Source: Glycomyces artemisiae
GTDB taxonomy: Bacteria; Actinomycetota; Actinomycetes; Mycobacteriales; Micromonosporaceae
NCBI RefSeq assembly: GCF_003002955.1
Contig: NZ_PVTJ01000002.1
Location: 1 to 64,000, forward strand
DNA: 64,000 nucleotides
Direction: 5' to 3'
In this document: positions 16,198 through 26,982 of the stretch, piece after piece
Numbering within the stretch: position 1 is the first letter of the stretch
Layout: every line of letters begins with the position of its first letter
Made by a program: the position numbers and the translations under genes
The notes under the pieces: model-generated
The model's database searches: none
Told to the model about the DNA's origin: nothing
What the model saw: only the letters and a program-made list of their open reading frames with translations

Positions 16198-17986
16198 GGG
16201 ACCGGGGGGATGAAAGAGGGCCCGCGCCGCCTTTCGGGTGGCGGCGCGGGCCCGTTTCCTTGCGCCGTAACTCGACCGGGGTGATGCCGGTGAGCATGCG
16301 GACGGCGCCGAAGCCCCACATCTCGTCCCAGGCGCTGGCGTAGACCGCGCCGTCGTCGGCGGTGGGCCAGCCGGTCCAGACGGCGTTGCTGGCCTGGGAC
16401 CAGGCGCCGTTGTACCAGACGGGGATCGCGGGGAGGTCGCGGAGCGCGAAGCGCTCCAGCTCGGCGATGATCTCCATGTAGCGGGGGTCGTCGGAGGCCA
16501 CAGTGGAGAGTTCTTGGGTGAGCTCCCAGGCGTCCTCGTTCTCCCAGCGGGAGTAGTTGCCGGTGAGCTGCGCGTCGGCGACGGGCAGCTGGAAGAGGTA
16601 CCGGAAGTGGCTCCACGGCGAGTTGGTGAGGCGGCTGTCGTTGTTGACGAGCAGGTCGAAGTCGCCGCCGGCGCGGGCGGCGTCGACGTCGGCGGCGTCC
16701 ACCGACTCGGCGGTGACGTTGATGCCGGCGTCCACGAGGTCGGAGGCGATGGAGCGGGCGGCGTCCTCCCAGTCGGTCCAGCCGGTGGGGACGATGAGCC
16801 GCAGGGAGAACGGCTCGCCGTCCAGGTTCTCCACGAACCCGTCGCCGTCCTCGTCCTTGTACCCGGCGGCGCCGAGGAGGGCCACGGCCTGGGACGGCTC
16901 GAAGACGAACCCGTCCTCCTCGACGATCCCGGCGTCGTAGTAGCGCTCCCAGACCGGCAGGAGCCCGGTCGGGTGGGCCTCGGTGACCATGCCGCCGTAG
17001 ACGGCGTCGACGATCTGCCCGGGGCTGACCGCGAAGGCCATGGCGCGCCGGAACTCCGGGTCGTCGAGGGGCTTGCGGGTGGTGTTGGGGATGAGCATCG
17101 CGGTGTTCGCGGGCGCCATGAACGGCGGCTTGTCGTAGTACGTGGTGAGCGCGGGGTCCCCGGAGATGAAGTCGGCGACGCCGGGCATGAAGTTGTTCGC
17201 CAGGTCCAGGCGGCCCTCGATGAGCATGTTGAGGATGTCGGCGTTCGAGGGCGTCACGAGGTCGACGATGAAGCGGGGCCGCACGTCGAGGCCGAGCGCC
17301 TCGGTGGCCCACCAGCCGTCGCGCTTGACCCAGGCGATGCGCGTCTCGTCGAAGGAGTGGACGCGGTAGGGACCGGTGACGACCGGGTCCGGGCCGAGGG
17401 CGCCGGTGAGGACCTCCTCGGGCGCGTACGCTTCGAAGACGTGCTTGGGCACGATCTCGTTGGTGTACAGGAAGTTGTCCCATTCCTGGTGGCGCGCTTC
17501 GGTGAAGGTGAACCGGAGGGTGAGCTCGTCGACGACCTCCACGGCTTCGAGCCAGTCCCAGACCCCGGCGAAGGGGACGCCGTCGGTCTTGCCGAGCTCG
17601 AACGTGTACGCGACGTCGTCGGCGGTGAACGACTCGCCGTCGCTCCAGTCGATCCCGGCGCGCAGCTTGAGCTCGAACTCGCGCTCGCCGGTCCACGTCC
17701 CGGACTCGGCGAGCCAGGGGGTGAGGGCCTGCTCCTCGACGTCGTAGAGGAAGAGGTACTCGTAGCCGAGCCCGTTGAGGCCGGTGACGCCGCCCGCGGT
17801 GACCGGGTTGAAGTCGCCGGGCGGTCCCCACGCCGTGCCGGTCGTGTACAGGGTCTCGCCGCGGGGGAACTCGTCGATCACGAGGCCGTCCGCGTCCGTC
17901 TCGGCGGGGGGCTCGTCGTCGCTGCACGCGGCGGTCGCCAGCACCGCGGTGGCGGCGAGCGCGGGGAGGTGTCTCCTCTTGGTCAT
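16103..17986 (-). CDS. Family 5 extracellular solute-binding lipoprotein, extended C terminus
   Basis: 627 residues from ATG 17986. The signal peptide ends in a lipobox (LATAACSDDE). Domain features match SBP_bac_5: TGTAWGPPGDFNPVTAGG, KLRAGIDWSDGESFTADDVAYTFELGK, PVVTGPYRV and MAFAVSPGQIVDAVYGG. The AWGPP-type N terminus resembles cellobiose/oligosaccharide-binding members as much as peptide binders. No permease genes are adjacent, so this is an orphan binding protein. The expected family end is near LTGITPVEL; beyond it an Arg-rich tail of about 50 residues runs through the terminator hairpin and into the convergent gene. That suggests loss of the native stop or a small frameshift. A LacI-type AGCGCT operator lies upstream. 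Confidence 0.85.
   Translation of the reverse strand: MTKRRHLPALAATAVLATAACSDDEPPAETDADGLVIDEFPRGETLYTTGTAWGPPGDFNPVTAGGVTGLNGLGYEYLFLYDVEEQALTPWLAESGTWTGEREFELKLRAGIDWSDGESFTADDVAYTFELGKTDGVPFAGVWDWLEAVEVVDELTLRFTFTEARHQEWDNFLYTNEIVPKHVFEAYAPEEVLTGALGPDPVVTGPYRVHSFDETRIAWVKRDGWWATEALGLDVRPRFIVDLVTPSNADILNMLIEGRLDLANNFMPGVADFISGDPALTTYYDKPPFMAPANTAMLIPNTTRKPLDDPEFRRAMAFAVSPGQIVDAVYGGMVTEAHPTGLLPVWERYYDAGIVEEDGFVFEPSQAVALLGAAGYKDEDGDGFVENLDGEPFSLRLIVPTGWTDWEDAARSIASDLVDAGINVTAESVDAADVDAARAGGDFDLLVNNDSRLTNSPWSHFRYLFQLPVADAQLTGNYSRWENEDAWELTQELSTVASDDPRYMEIIAELERFALRDLPAIPVWYNGAWSQASNAVWTGWPTADDGAVYASAWDEMWGFGAVRMLTGITPVELRRKETGPRRHPKGGAGPLSSPRSLRTRSRRSGRSRRRVRWTAGPLRRGSRAGRR
16218..16253. terminator. 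Bidirectional terminator inside the extended reading frame
   Basis: A perfect 14-bp stem, GGGCCCGCGCCGCC with GGCGGCGCGGGCCC, has the loop TTTCGGGT and is followed by GTTTCC on the plus strand. It lies within the C-terminal extension of the minus-strand binding protein, which is odd for a coding region. Confidence 0.75.
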
Positions 17987-18079
17987 GTCGGTTCTGCTTT
18001 CCGTCGAGGGATGACCGGGCGCCGGGTGCGCGAGGCCGAGGTGAGGGAAGCCTCGCGGTGGAAGAACGTTAGCGCAGAC

Positions 18080-18093
18080 TGGAAGCGCTGTCA
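18080..18093 (-). promoter_or_regulatory. Putative LacI-family operator (CebR-like)
   Basis: On the minus strand the site reads TGACAGCGCTTCCA, with the central AGCGCT core of LacI-family operators; the CebR/CelR consensus is TGGGAGCGCTCCCA. It lies about 95 bases upstream of the family-5 binding-protein start. It would fit control by beta-glucan oligosaccharides, but several half-site positions differ from the consensus. Confidence 0.5.
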
Positions 18094-18227
18094 GTCCGGG
18101 CGATTCGCTGATTCGCCGGAATTGCACGGATAAATACAGCGATTGCGCAACCGTCTTCGCAAACGCTCCCATGGAATTGCGCGATATCGGTGCGAAATCG
18201 ATACCGATCGAACTCGAAACATTCGGC

Positions 18228-18255
18228 GGGCCCGCGCCGGGTGCGGCGCGGGCCC
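18228..18255 (-). terminator. Terminator of the ABC exporter operon
   Basis: GGGCCCGCGCC (18228-18238) pairs with GGCGCGGGCCC (18245-18255) around GGGTGC; it lies 33 bases beyond the stop of the permease on the minus strand. Confidence 0.75.
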
Positions 18256-18287
18256 TTCCTGGTTCCCTTCAGGTCGTCGGCCGGGTG

Positions 18288-19127
18288 CTAGCGGCCGAGG
18301 TTGCTGAAGCGGCGCACGCCGAGCGGGAGGAACACCGCGGTGATGACGAGCGGCCACGCGATCGCGGCGAGGAGGGCGTGCTGCTCGGGCCAGGCCGTCC
18401 CGGCGGCGACGGGGTTGCCGAAGAGCTCGCGGATGGCGGTCGCGGTGGCGGACACGGGGTTCCAGGCGGCGATGGCGCCGAGCCAGCCGGGCATGAGCTC
18501 GGGCGGGGTGAACACGGAGGAGACCATGCCGAAGGGGAAGGCGAGGGCGAAGAGGGTCCCGGCCTGCTCGACGTTCTTGACGAGGAGGCCGAGCCAGACG
18601 CCGATCCAGATGAGCGCGAAGCGCAGCCACAGCAGGAGCGCGAACGCGCCGAGCGTCTCCCACATCGTTCCCCCTGAGCGCCAGCCGATGGCGAGGGCGA
18701 TGAGGCTGAGCACGAGCAGGTCGACGGCGGCCTGCACGGTGTCGGCGATGTTGCGGCCCACCACGACCGCGGAGGAGGCCATGGGCATGGACCTGACGCG
18801 GTCGATGAAGCCCTTCTCCTTGGCGTAGGCGACGGCGGTGGCGGTGTTCATGAACCCGAAGGCCATGGTCATGGCGAACATGCCGGGCATGGCGTAGGCG
18901 ACGTAGTCGACGCCGGCGCCCTGGCCGGTGACGTCCATGGCGGACCCGAAGACGTACACGAACAGCAGGACCATGACGATCGGGAAGCCGAGGGCCCACG
19001 CGAAGTTCGCGGGCTGGCGCAGCACGTGGGTGAACTCCTGGCCGACGATGGCGCGGTAGTCGTGGAGCGTCCACTTGATCCGCCCGGCGAGGGTCTCGCC
19101 GGGGAGCGGTGCGGTCGAGGTGGTCAC
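18288..19127 (-). CDS. ABC-2 type multidrug exporter permease (DrrB-like)
   Basis: A 279-residue membrane protein of the ABC-2/DrrB class: a cytoplasmic N terminus, then about six hydrophobic segments (for example [22 protein letters not shown] and [16 protein letters not shown]). The loop [17 protein letters not shown] is characteristic of the amphipathic coupling helix. GTG 19127 overlaps the TGA of the ATPase gene. It is the pore of a drug or metabolite exporter, and the substrate is unknown. The operon is divergent from a TetR regulator that probably controls it. Confidence 0.92.
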   Translation of the reverse strand: MTTSTAPLPGETLAGRIKWTLHDYRAIVGQEFTHVLRQPANFAWALGFPIVMVLLFVYVFGSAMDVTGQGAGVDYVAYAMPGMFAMTMAFGFMNTATAVAYAKEKGFIDRVRSMPMASSAVVVGRNIADTVQAAVDLLVLSLIALAIGWRSGGTMWETLGAFALLLWLRFALIWIGVWLGLLVKNVEQAGTLFALAFPFGMVSSVFTPPELMPGWLGAIAAWNPVSATATAIRELFGNPVAAGTAWPEQHALLAAIAWPLVITAVFLPLGVRRFSNLGR

Positions 19128-20065
19128 TGGTTCTCCTTGTCGCCGATGAGGTCGAGGAAGGCCTCGTCGAGGGTGGGGCGGCGCAGGCCGATGTCGGCGA
19201 CGGTGATCGCCCGCTCCTGCACGGCGGTGGCGGCGGCGGTGAGGGCCGCGACGGGGTCTTTGACGGCGGCGGAGACGCCCGCGGCGCCGACGGCGACGTC
19301 CCCGTCGGCGACCTGCTCGGCGATCGCCTGCAGCGCGGGCAGGTCGGCCGGGTCGGTGGCGGCGATCTCCAGGCGGTCGGCGCCCATGCGCCGCTTGAGC
19401 CCGGCGGGGGTGTCGTCGACGAGGTTGCGGCCGTGGTCGATGACGGCGATCCGGTCGCAGAGGCGGTCGGCCTCGTCGAGGTAGTGGGTGGTGAGGACGA
19501 CGGTGGTGCCGTCGGCGGCGAGGCCGGAGACGGCGTCCCAGACCTCGCGGCGCCCGCCGGGGTCGAGGCCCGTCGTCGGCTCGTCGAGGAACAGGACCTG
19601 CGGGGCGAGGATCATGCTCGCGGCGAGGTCGAGGCGGCGCTTCATGCCGCCGGAGAAGTGCTTGGCCTGGCGGTCGGCGGCCTCGCCGAGCCCGAACTGG
19701 TCGAGCAGCTGCCCGGCGCGCTCGCGGGCGCGGGTCTTGCTCAGCCGGTACAGCTTCCCGAAGAGGACGAGGTTCTGGCGGGCGGTGAGGAGGTCGTCGA
19801 CGGCGGTCTGCTGTCCGGTGAGGCCGATGCGGCGGCGCACCTGGCGGGCGTCCTTCGCGACGTCGAACCCGGCGACGGCCGCGCGCCCGGTGTCGAAGCG
19901 CAGCAGGGTGGTGAGGATGCGGACGGTGGTGGTCTTCCCGGCGCCGTTGGGGCCGAGGAGGCCGAGGACGGTGCCGGACTCGGCGGCGAGGTCGAAGCCG
20001 TCGAGCGCGGCGGTGTCCTTGAATCGTTTGCCGAGGCCCGATGCCTCGACGGTCGTGGTGGTCAT
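19124..20065 (-). CDS. ABC exporter ATPase (DrrA-like)
   Basis: A 313-residue daunorubicin-resistance-type ATPase. Walker A is [10 protein letters not shown], the signature is [13 protein letters not shown], Walker B is [13 protein letters not shown], and the switch histidine is in TTHYLDEAD. The C-terminal ~90 residues ([20 protein letters not shown]...) form the DrrA-type accessory domain. ATG 20065 is preceded by GGGAGA on the minus strand; a longer upstream frame would run through the operator. It pairs with the overlapping ABC-2 permease. Confidence 0.93.
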   Translation of the reverse strand: MTTTTVEASGLGKRFKDTAALDGFDLAAESGTVLGLLGPNGAGKTTTVRILTTLLRFDTGRAAVAGFDVAKDARQVRRRIGLTGQQTAVDDLLTARQNLVLFGKLYRLSKTRARERAGQLLDQFGLGEAADRQAKHFSGGMKRRLDLAASMILAPQVLFLDEPTTGLDPGGRREVWDAVSGLAADGTTVVLTTHYLDEADRLCDRIAVIDHGRNLVDDTPAGLKRRMGADRLEIAATDPADLPALQAIAEQVADGDVAVGAAGVSAAVKDPVAALTAAATAVQERAITVADIGLRRPTLDEAFLDLIGDKENQ

Positions 20066-20084
20066 TGCCTGGTCTCCCTGAATC

Positions 20085-20121
20085 GGGTACGTTGTACCCA
20101 GTAATAGCATACGATGTACCC
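20085..20121. promoter_or_regulatory. Two TetR-type operators between exporter and regulator
   Basis: GGGTACGTTGTACCC (20085-20099) is a perfect spaced palindrome. A second copy, GCATACGATGTACCC (20107-20121), matches it at 11 of 15 positions. The centres are 22 bp apart, two helical turns. The location, in the 86-base divergent gap, fits autoregulation by the adjacent TetR protein. Confidence 0.75.
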
Positions 20122-20151
20122 GGTTAGCAAGCGCGATATCATGAGGCCCCT

Positions 20152-20925
20152 ATGGCGACACCACAGACGGGGGCGGGCGACCCCACACGAAGCCTGGAGC
20201 TGCTCTGGCGCGACCTGAGCCCTGCGCAGAGCAAGCCCGGGCCCAAGCCGCGGCTCACGGTGGACCGGATCGTGGAGGCCGCGATCGCGGTCGCCGACCG
20301 CGAGGGCTCGTGCTTCGGGATGCGCAGCGTCTCGGCCGAGCTGGGCGTGGGCGCCATGACGATCTACCGGTACGTCCCGGGCAAGCGGGAGCTCATCGAC
20401 CTCATGGTGGACCGGGTCGGCCGCAACGACGGCGACGAGTCGCTCCTGGAGGGCCTGGACTGGCGGGCCCGGCTGGAGCTGCTCGCGGAGGGCACGTGGG
20501 AGGTGTACGACGCGCACCCGTGGCTGCTGGAGATCAACCAGCGGCGGCCGGTGTTCGGCCCGGACTCGATGGCGGGCTACGACTTCGCGATCAGCGCGTT
20601 CGAGGGCCACGACCTGCCCGACCGGGAGATCAACCTCGTCATCACGTCGATCATGAACCTCGTCACCGGCACGGCCCGCCAGTACCTGATGCGCGACAGC
20701 GCGGAAGAAGCGCCGCTCGCCGACGAGCGCGAGTGGTGGGCGATCCAGGAGCCGTACCTCAAGCGCGCCTTCGAATCCGGCAGGTTCCGGCACGTCCAGC
20801 GGTTCTCCGACGAGTCCGCGTGGGACGCGACGGCCCACCAGGCGATGCGCTACGCCCTGGAGCGGTTCCTCGACGGCCTGGCGCCCCGCATGGAGGCGGT
20901 GCGCCGCAAGGGCTCAGAGGCTTAG
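20152..20925 (+). CDS. TetR-family transcriptional regulator
   Basis: A 257-residue regulator with an N-terminal extension. The helix-turn-helix lies near residues 35-85: LTVDRIVEAAIAVADREGSCFGMRSVSAELGVGAMTIYRYVPGKRELIDLMVD. The ligand-binding half (ARLELLAEGTWEVYDAHPWLLEI...) resembles the TetR_C class found beside DrrAB-type exporters. Its divergent position and the two palindromes in between suggest that it represses the exporter and itself until a drug or metabolite binds. The stop codon interlocks with that of the convergent DUF4253 gene. Confidence 0.92.
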   Translation: MATPQTGAGDPTRSLELLWRDLSPAQSKPGPKPRLTVDRIVEAAIAVADREGSCFGMRSVSAELGVGAMTIYRYVPGKRELIDLMVDRVGRNDGDESLLEGLDWRARLELLAEGTWEVYDAHPWLLEINQRRPVFGPDSMAGYDFAISAFEGHDLPDREINLVITSIMNLVTGTARQYLMRDSAEEAPLADEREWWAIQEPYLKRAFESGRFRHVQRFSDESAWDATAHQAMRYALERFLDGLAPRMEAVRRKGSEA

Positions 20926-22058
20926 GCCCAGCGGAAGTACCACGCCTTCGACCGGATCATGTGCTCGGCGAGGTCCTCCAGGGTGGGCACGCCGGAGTCG
21001 AGGAGGTCGGGGCAGTACGCGTAGGCCTCCCCGGCGACGGCAATGGCCTCCTCGGGTGCGGGCGGGCGGGGCACGTACAGCTCGATCACGTCGTAGGTCA
21101 TGGCGACGAGTTCGGCCTCGAAGCGGCGGTTCCAGCTGCGCAGGACCGCTGCGTGCTCGGCGCCGTACAGCTCCCAGTTCGTGGAGCCCTTCCACGGGAA
21201 CATGGCGGGGATCTTCCAGCCCGCGTCGGTGCGCACGAGGCCGAGCAGGCCCTCCGACTGCGGAGTGGCGAAGTCGGAGTCGCCGCGCCGGGGCAGGATC
21301 GGGACGCCGCGGGCGGGCTCCCCGGCCTCGGCGCCCTTCTCGTGGAGCAGTTCGGCGGCGTCGATCTCGTCGGCGCGGGCGAGCTCGTCGTCGCCTTCGT
21401 GGACGATCGCCTCGCCGTTGTCGCGCCATTCGCCGGGCGCGCCGAGGAGCACGGGCATCCACCCGGTCTGCTCGGCGGACTGGCGGATGTCGAGCCACCA
21501 GCGCAGGGCCTCGGAGGCGCGGACCCCGAACGCCCACATGGCGGTGTCGCCACGGCGCACGAGCTGGTGCATCTTGGGGACGGCGAGCCCGGCGGCGCGC
21601 AGGTCGGCGCGCGGGGACCCGGCGATGTCGAGGTCCTCGGAGTCGATGCGCGGCATCATCTCGTCGCGGCCGGTGCCCTGCCGGGGCGGCTCGGGCTTGT
21701 CCAGTGTGAGCAGTTCGCGGCGGGGCCGTTCGGGCACGAAGATCTCATCGGAGGAGTCGGGCGCGGGGGCCGCGTGCGGCTCCGCGGCGTCGGTCACGGG
21801 CTCGGGATCGGGTTCGGGCGCGAGGTCGGGCACGAGCCGGAGTGCGGTCACGGACGTTGCGGCGGTGATGCTGTCCTCCTCCTGGGCGGCCGGGGAGGGG
21901 TCCGGGCCGGTCTCGGGGGCGGCATCGCCGAGCGCGCCGGAGGACGCGCCGGGCTCTGGCGCGCTCTCGGGCTCGGAGGCAGGTTCGGGTTGGGCGGCGG
22001 GATCTGGCACTGAATCAGGTGTGTCCCGGCGCCCCAACAGACGCTGGAGGAGTCCCAC
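20922..22058 (-). CDS. DUF4253-domain protein
   Basis: A 378-residue protein. Residues ~1-150 are Pro/Glu/Ala-rich and disordered. The C-terminal ~200 residues match DUF4253: AGWKIPAMFPWKGSTNWE, LRSWNRRFEAELVAMTYDVIELYVPRPP, EAYAYCPDLLDSGVPTLEDLAEHMIRSKAWYFRWA. The function of the domain is unknown. GTG 22058 (MGLLQRLLGRRD) gives an amphipathic basic start, and no strong ribosome-binding site is visible. The 3' end overlaps that of the TetR gene by four bases. Confidence 0.85.
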   Translation of the reverse strand: MGLLQRLLGRRDTPDSVPDPAAQPEPASEPESAPEPGASSGALGDAAPETGPDPSPAAQEEDSITAATSVTALRLVPDLAPEPDPEPVTDAAEPHAAPAPDSSDEIFVPERPRRELLTLDKPEPPRQGTGRDEMMPRIDSEDLDIAGSPRADLRAAGLAVPKMHQLVRRGDTAMWAFGVRASEALRWWLDIRQSAEQTGWMPVLLGAPGEWRDNGEAIVHEGDDELARADEIDAAELLHEKGAEAGEPARGVPILPRRGDSDFATPQSEGLLGLVRTDAGWKIPAMFPWKGSTNWELYGAEHAAVLRSWNRRFEAELVAMTYDVIELYVPRPPAPEEAIAVAGEAYAYCPDLLDSGVPTLEDLAEHMIRSKAWYFRWA

Positions 22059-22143
22059 AATGAACCATGATGCCCTGTCTCCGCCGGAAGCGCCACGCCC
22101 ACCCCCGAAGAGGGGCAGGCGAATCGGCCGAGCAGGGCTCGCG

Positions 22144-22248
22144 TCAGCGGTCCCGGCCCTTCTTGAACAGCAGCCCGAAGAAGAACGCGCAGGTCAGGAT
22201 CACGACCATGATCGCGAGGAGTTTGAACATGATGGCCATGGCGGTCAC
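22144..22248 (-). CDS. 34-residue single-pass membrane miniprotein
   Basis: From GTG 22248 (overlapping the stop of the SGNH gene as GTGA) the frame encodes MTAMAIMFKLLAIMVVILTC followed by AFFFGLLFKKGRDR. It is one hydrophobic helix of about 20 residues with a positive C terminus, so the C terminus is probably cytoplasmic. ATG 22239 is an alternative start. The overlap suggests translational coupling to the hydrolase. No family is recognised. Confidence 0.6.
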   Translation of the reverse strand: MTAMAIMFKLLAIMVVILTCAFFFGLLFKKGRDR

Positions 22249-23006
22249 TTCACCTTGGTGAGGTCGGGGCGCTTGGGGGTGACGGCGTCCCCTGAGGACT
22301 TGCCGGTGAGGCGGCGCTTGACCCAGGGGGCCAGGTGCCTGCCGGCCCACTGGACGCCGTTCATCTCGCGGCGGGGCCGCGGGAGGTCGGGGAGGGGGTC
22401 GAGCCATGCCGGGTCGGGCTCGATGCCCAGGGCCTGGCACACGTCGGCGGCGACGCGGCGGTGGCCGAGGGTGTTCATGTGGAGGCGGTCGACGGCCCAC
22501 AGGCGCGGGTCGTCGAACGCGCGGTCCTCCCACAGGTCGACCAGGACGGCGTCGTGCCGCTTCGCGACTTTGCGGTAGGCCTCGTTCATGTCGGTGAAGC
22601 GCTTGCGGAGCATGCGCATCCCGGGGATGTGGGGGGTGACGTCGGCGCAGGTGAAGAGGACGACCTGGGCGCCGGAGGCCTTGAGGAGCCGGACGACCTC
22701 GTGCGCGCGGGTCGCGAGGGGCACGTGGTTGTAGCCGGGGCGGAGGGCGTCGTTGGCGCCGGCCGCGAACGACACGAGGTCGGGGCGCTGCCGGATCGCG
22801 GGGACGACCTGCTCGTCGACGATGCGGTCGAAGAGCCTGCCGCGGACGGCGAGGTTCGCGTAGGCGAACCCGGGCCACTCCTCGGCGGCCCGTTCTGCGA
22901 AGAGGTCGGCCCAGCCGCGGTCGCGGCCGCCTCGGGGGTCCGGATCGCCGACCCCTTCGGTGAAACTGTCGCCGATGGCCACGAAACTCGTATACGCCGC
23001 CGCCAC
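22245..23006 (-). CDS. SGNH/GDSL-type hydrolase
   Basis: A 253-residue hydrolase with the four SGNH blocks: AIGDSFTEG (nucleophile Ser), a block-II Gly in NLAVRGRLFD, GANDALRPG (Asn) and DRLHMNTLGH (Asp and His). The family hydrolyses esters or lipids, often acyl groups on sugars. No signal peptide is evident, so it is probably cytoplasmic. GTG 23006 is preceded by GGAGG 9 bases upstream; longer frames lack similarity. It precedes a membrane miniprotein with a 4-base overlap. Confidence 0.9.
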   Translation of the reverse strand: MAAAYTSFVAIGDSFTEGVGDPDPRGGRDRGWADLFAERAAEEWPGFAYANLAVRGRLFDRIVDEQVVPAIRQRPDLVSFAAGANDALRPGYNHVPLATRAHEVVRLLKASGAQVVLFTCADVTPHIPGMRMLRKRFTDMNEAYRKVAKRHDAVLVDLWEDRAFDDPRLWAVDRLHMNTLGHRRVAADVCQALGIEPDPAWLDPLPDLPRPRREMNGVQWAGRHLAPWVKRRLTGKSSGDAVTPKRPDLTKVK

Positions 23007-23209
23007 TGCCCGCCACCTCCATGTTCGCCGTGCGCCGGGTCTCGCACCCCGCGCTGCTCTCGCAAGAACGCTGCCTTGTGGGCGCTGACCAGCATGCCTC
23101 ACCTAGATAACGATCGGATTTCGATCAGGTGGCGAGGTCGGGCACAGCGGTCGATACGACGCAGGAGGCCGCACCGCTCACGGAGCGTTCCCGTTCGGCC
23201 GCTTGGGGT

Positions 23210-25452
<2,243 letters not shown>

Positions 25453-25464
25453 CGTTTCGTCTGG

Positions 25465-25488
25465 AGGGGGCGCCCGCGGGCGCCCCCT
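25465..25488 (+). terminator. Terminator of purA
   Basis: AGGGGGCGCCC pairs with GGGCGCCCCCT across a 2-base GC gap, followed by TT. It starts 13 bases after the purA stop. Confidence 0.8.
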
Positions 25489-25533
25489 TTCGGCGTCCCC
25501 GGGGGCCGCGCCGGGACGGAGTACCCTGCCCTC

Positions 25534-26976
25534 ATGCCCGAGCACGCCGCCCCCGAACCGGGTTTCACGGTCAACGACCCGCGGGTCCACAACCTCATCC
25601 AGGGGCAGGAGGTGCAGCTTCACATGCACCAGCCGGTCCAGGCGGCGGTGCACTCGTTCGCCGACGGGCCGCTCCTGGTGGGCCGCATCCCGAACGCCGC
25701 CCCCGCGCGGATCGCCCGGTACGGCCTGATCGCCGCGGAGGGCCCGACTGTTCTCACGGGCCTGACGGGCGCAGGCAAGACAGAGGTCGCGGCGGAGCAC
25801 GCCCGGAGGCAGTGGAACGCAGGCGAACTCGACCTCCTCGTCTGGGCGGACGCGGCCACCCGCGAGGGCATCGCGGCGGCGTTCGCGGCAGCCGCGGCGG
25901 CGGTGCGCGGCGACGACCCGGCTGATGAGGAGGCCGCGGCCGTCCGCTTCCTCACCTGGCTCGACCGGCCCAACGCGCCGCGGTGGCTCGTCGTCCTCGA
26001 CGGCGTGACCGATCCCGGCCATCTCGCGGGGCTATGGCCCCCTGAGACCTCCCGCGGACAGACGATCCTGACCACCCAGATTCGCAGCACTGCGATCGAC
26101 GGACACCGCGTTCACCTCGGCCCCTTCACTTCCGATTGGTCCGCGACGTACCTGGAGTGGCGCCTCGGCGCCGGCTCGCGCGCCCTGGACGGCGCGGCCG
26201 AACTGGCCGCCGCGCTCGGGCACCTGCCGCGCGCGCTCGCTCTCGCCGCCGCGCACCTCCTCGACCGGCCCGGAACGACCTGCCGCGGCTACCTCGCGTC
26301 CCTCCCCGACGCCGGCGCGCCCGTCACGGCCGCGATCCATCCGGTGATCGCCGCGGCCGCCAGCGACGACCTGCCCAGGCTCGCGTCCTCGGTCCTGGAG
26401 CTGGCGTGCCGCCTCGACCCCGCGGGCATCCCCCTCGCGCTGTTCACCTCCGATCGCGCCCTCCGGACGTTCGCGGACGTCTCCAGCGGCCGCTCCGACA
26501 CGCCGCCGACCCGCGCCGACGTCGAGGACGCGCTCGCGGCCCTGCACCGGCTGTCGCTCGTCGACATCGACGGCGACGCGGTCAGCGTCCACCCGCTCGT
26601 GCAGCGCGCGGCAGGGGAGATCCTGGAGGCGAGGGGCCGGGAAGCGACGATCCGCATCGCGGGGTACATCTTCCACGACATCTGGCCGGGGGAAGACGAC
26701 CCGCGCATGCCGCTCTTCATCGCCAATGTCGAACGGATGCTTGCGAACACGGACGGATCGCTGTTCGCCGACGGGTTCGCGGCCAAGGTCCTGTTCGACG
26801 CGGTCCGGCACATCGGCACGACCCGGCCGATCGGCGACGCCGTCGCCTACGCCGAGCGGTTCGCGGCCGCGTGCGAGACCCATCTCGGCGCCGACCACGC
26901 CGACACGATGGACGCGCTGGCGTGGGTCGACCACTGGCGCGCGAGGACCGGAGAGACCTTCGCCGAGGACGAGTAG
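25534..26976 (+). CDS. STAND (NB-ARC-like) ATPase with reduced TPR end
   Basis: A 480-residue signal-transduction ATPase. The N terminus (NDPRVHNLIQGQEVQLHMHQPV) looks like the short repeat-type adaptor seen in bacterial NB-ARC proteins. Walker A is TGLTGAGKTEVA (Lys 82) and Walker B WLVVLDGVTD (Asp 156); ILTTQIRS fits sensor 1 and LPRALALAAAHL the GxP motif. A winged-helix-like region follows. The C-terminal LGADHADTMDALAWVDHWRARTG is a single degenerate tetratricopeptide-like unit, where relatives have many. It is probably leaderless: TACCCT lies 6 bases before ATG. Related proteins act in regulation or phage defence, but no effector domain is visible here. Confidence 0.82.
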   Translation: MPEHAAPEPGFTVNDPRVHNLIQGQEVQLHMHQPVQAAVHSFADGPLLVGRIPNAAPARIARYGLIAAEGPTVLTGLTGAGKTEVAAEHARRQWNAGELDLLVWADAATREGIAAAFAAAAAAVRGDDPADEEAAAVRFLTWLDRPNAPRWLVVLDGVTDPGHLAGLWPPETSRGQTILTTQIRSTAIDGHRVHLGPFTSDWSATYLEWRLGAGSRALDGAAELAAALGHLPRALALAAAHLLDRPGTTCRGYLASLPDAGAPVTAAIHPVIAAAASDDLPRLASSVLELACRLDPAGIPLALFTSDRALRTFADVSSGRSDTPPTRADVEDALAALHRLSLVDIDGDAVSVHPLVQRAAGEILEARGREATIRIAGYIFHDIWPGEDDPRMPLFIANVERMLANTDGSLFADGFAAKVLFDAVRHIGTTRPIGDAVAYAERFAAACETHLGADHADTMDALAWVDHWRARTGETFAEDE

Positions 26977-26982
26977 CGCCGT

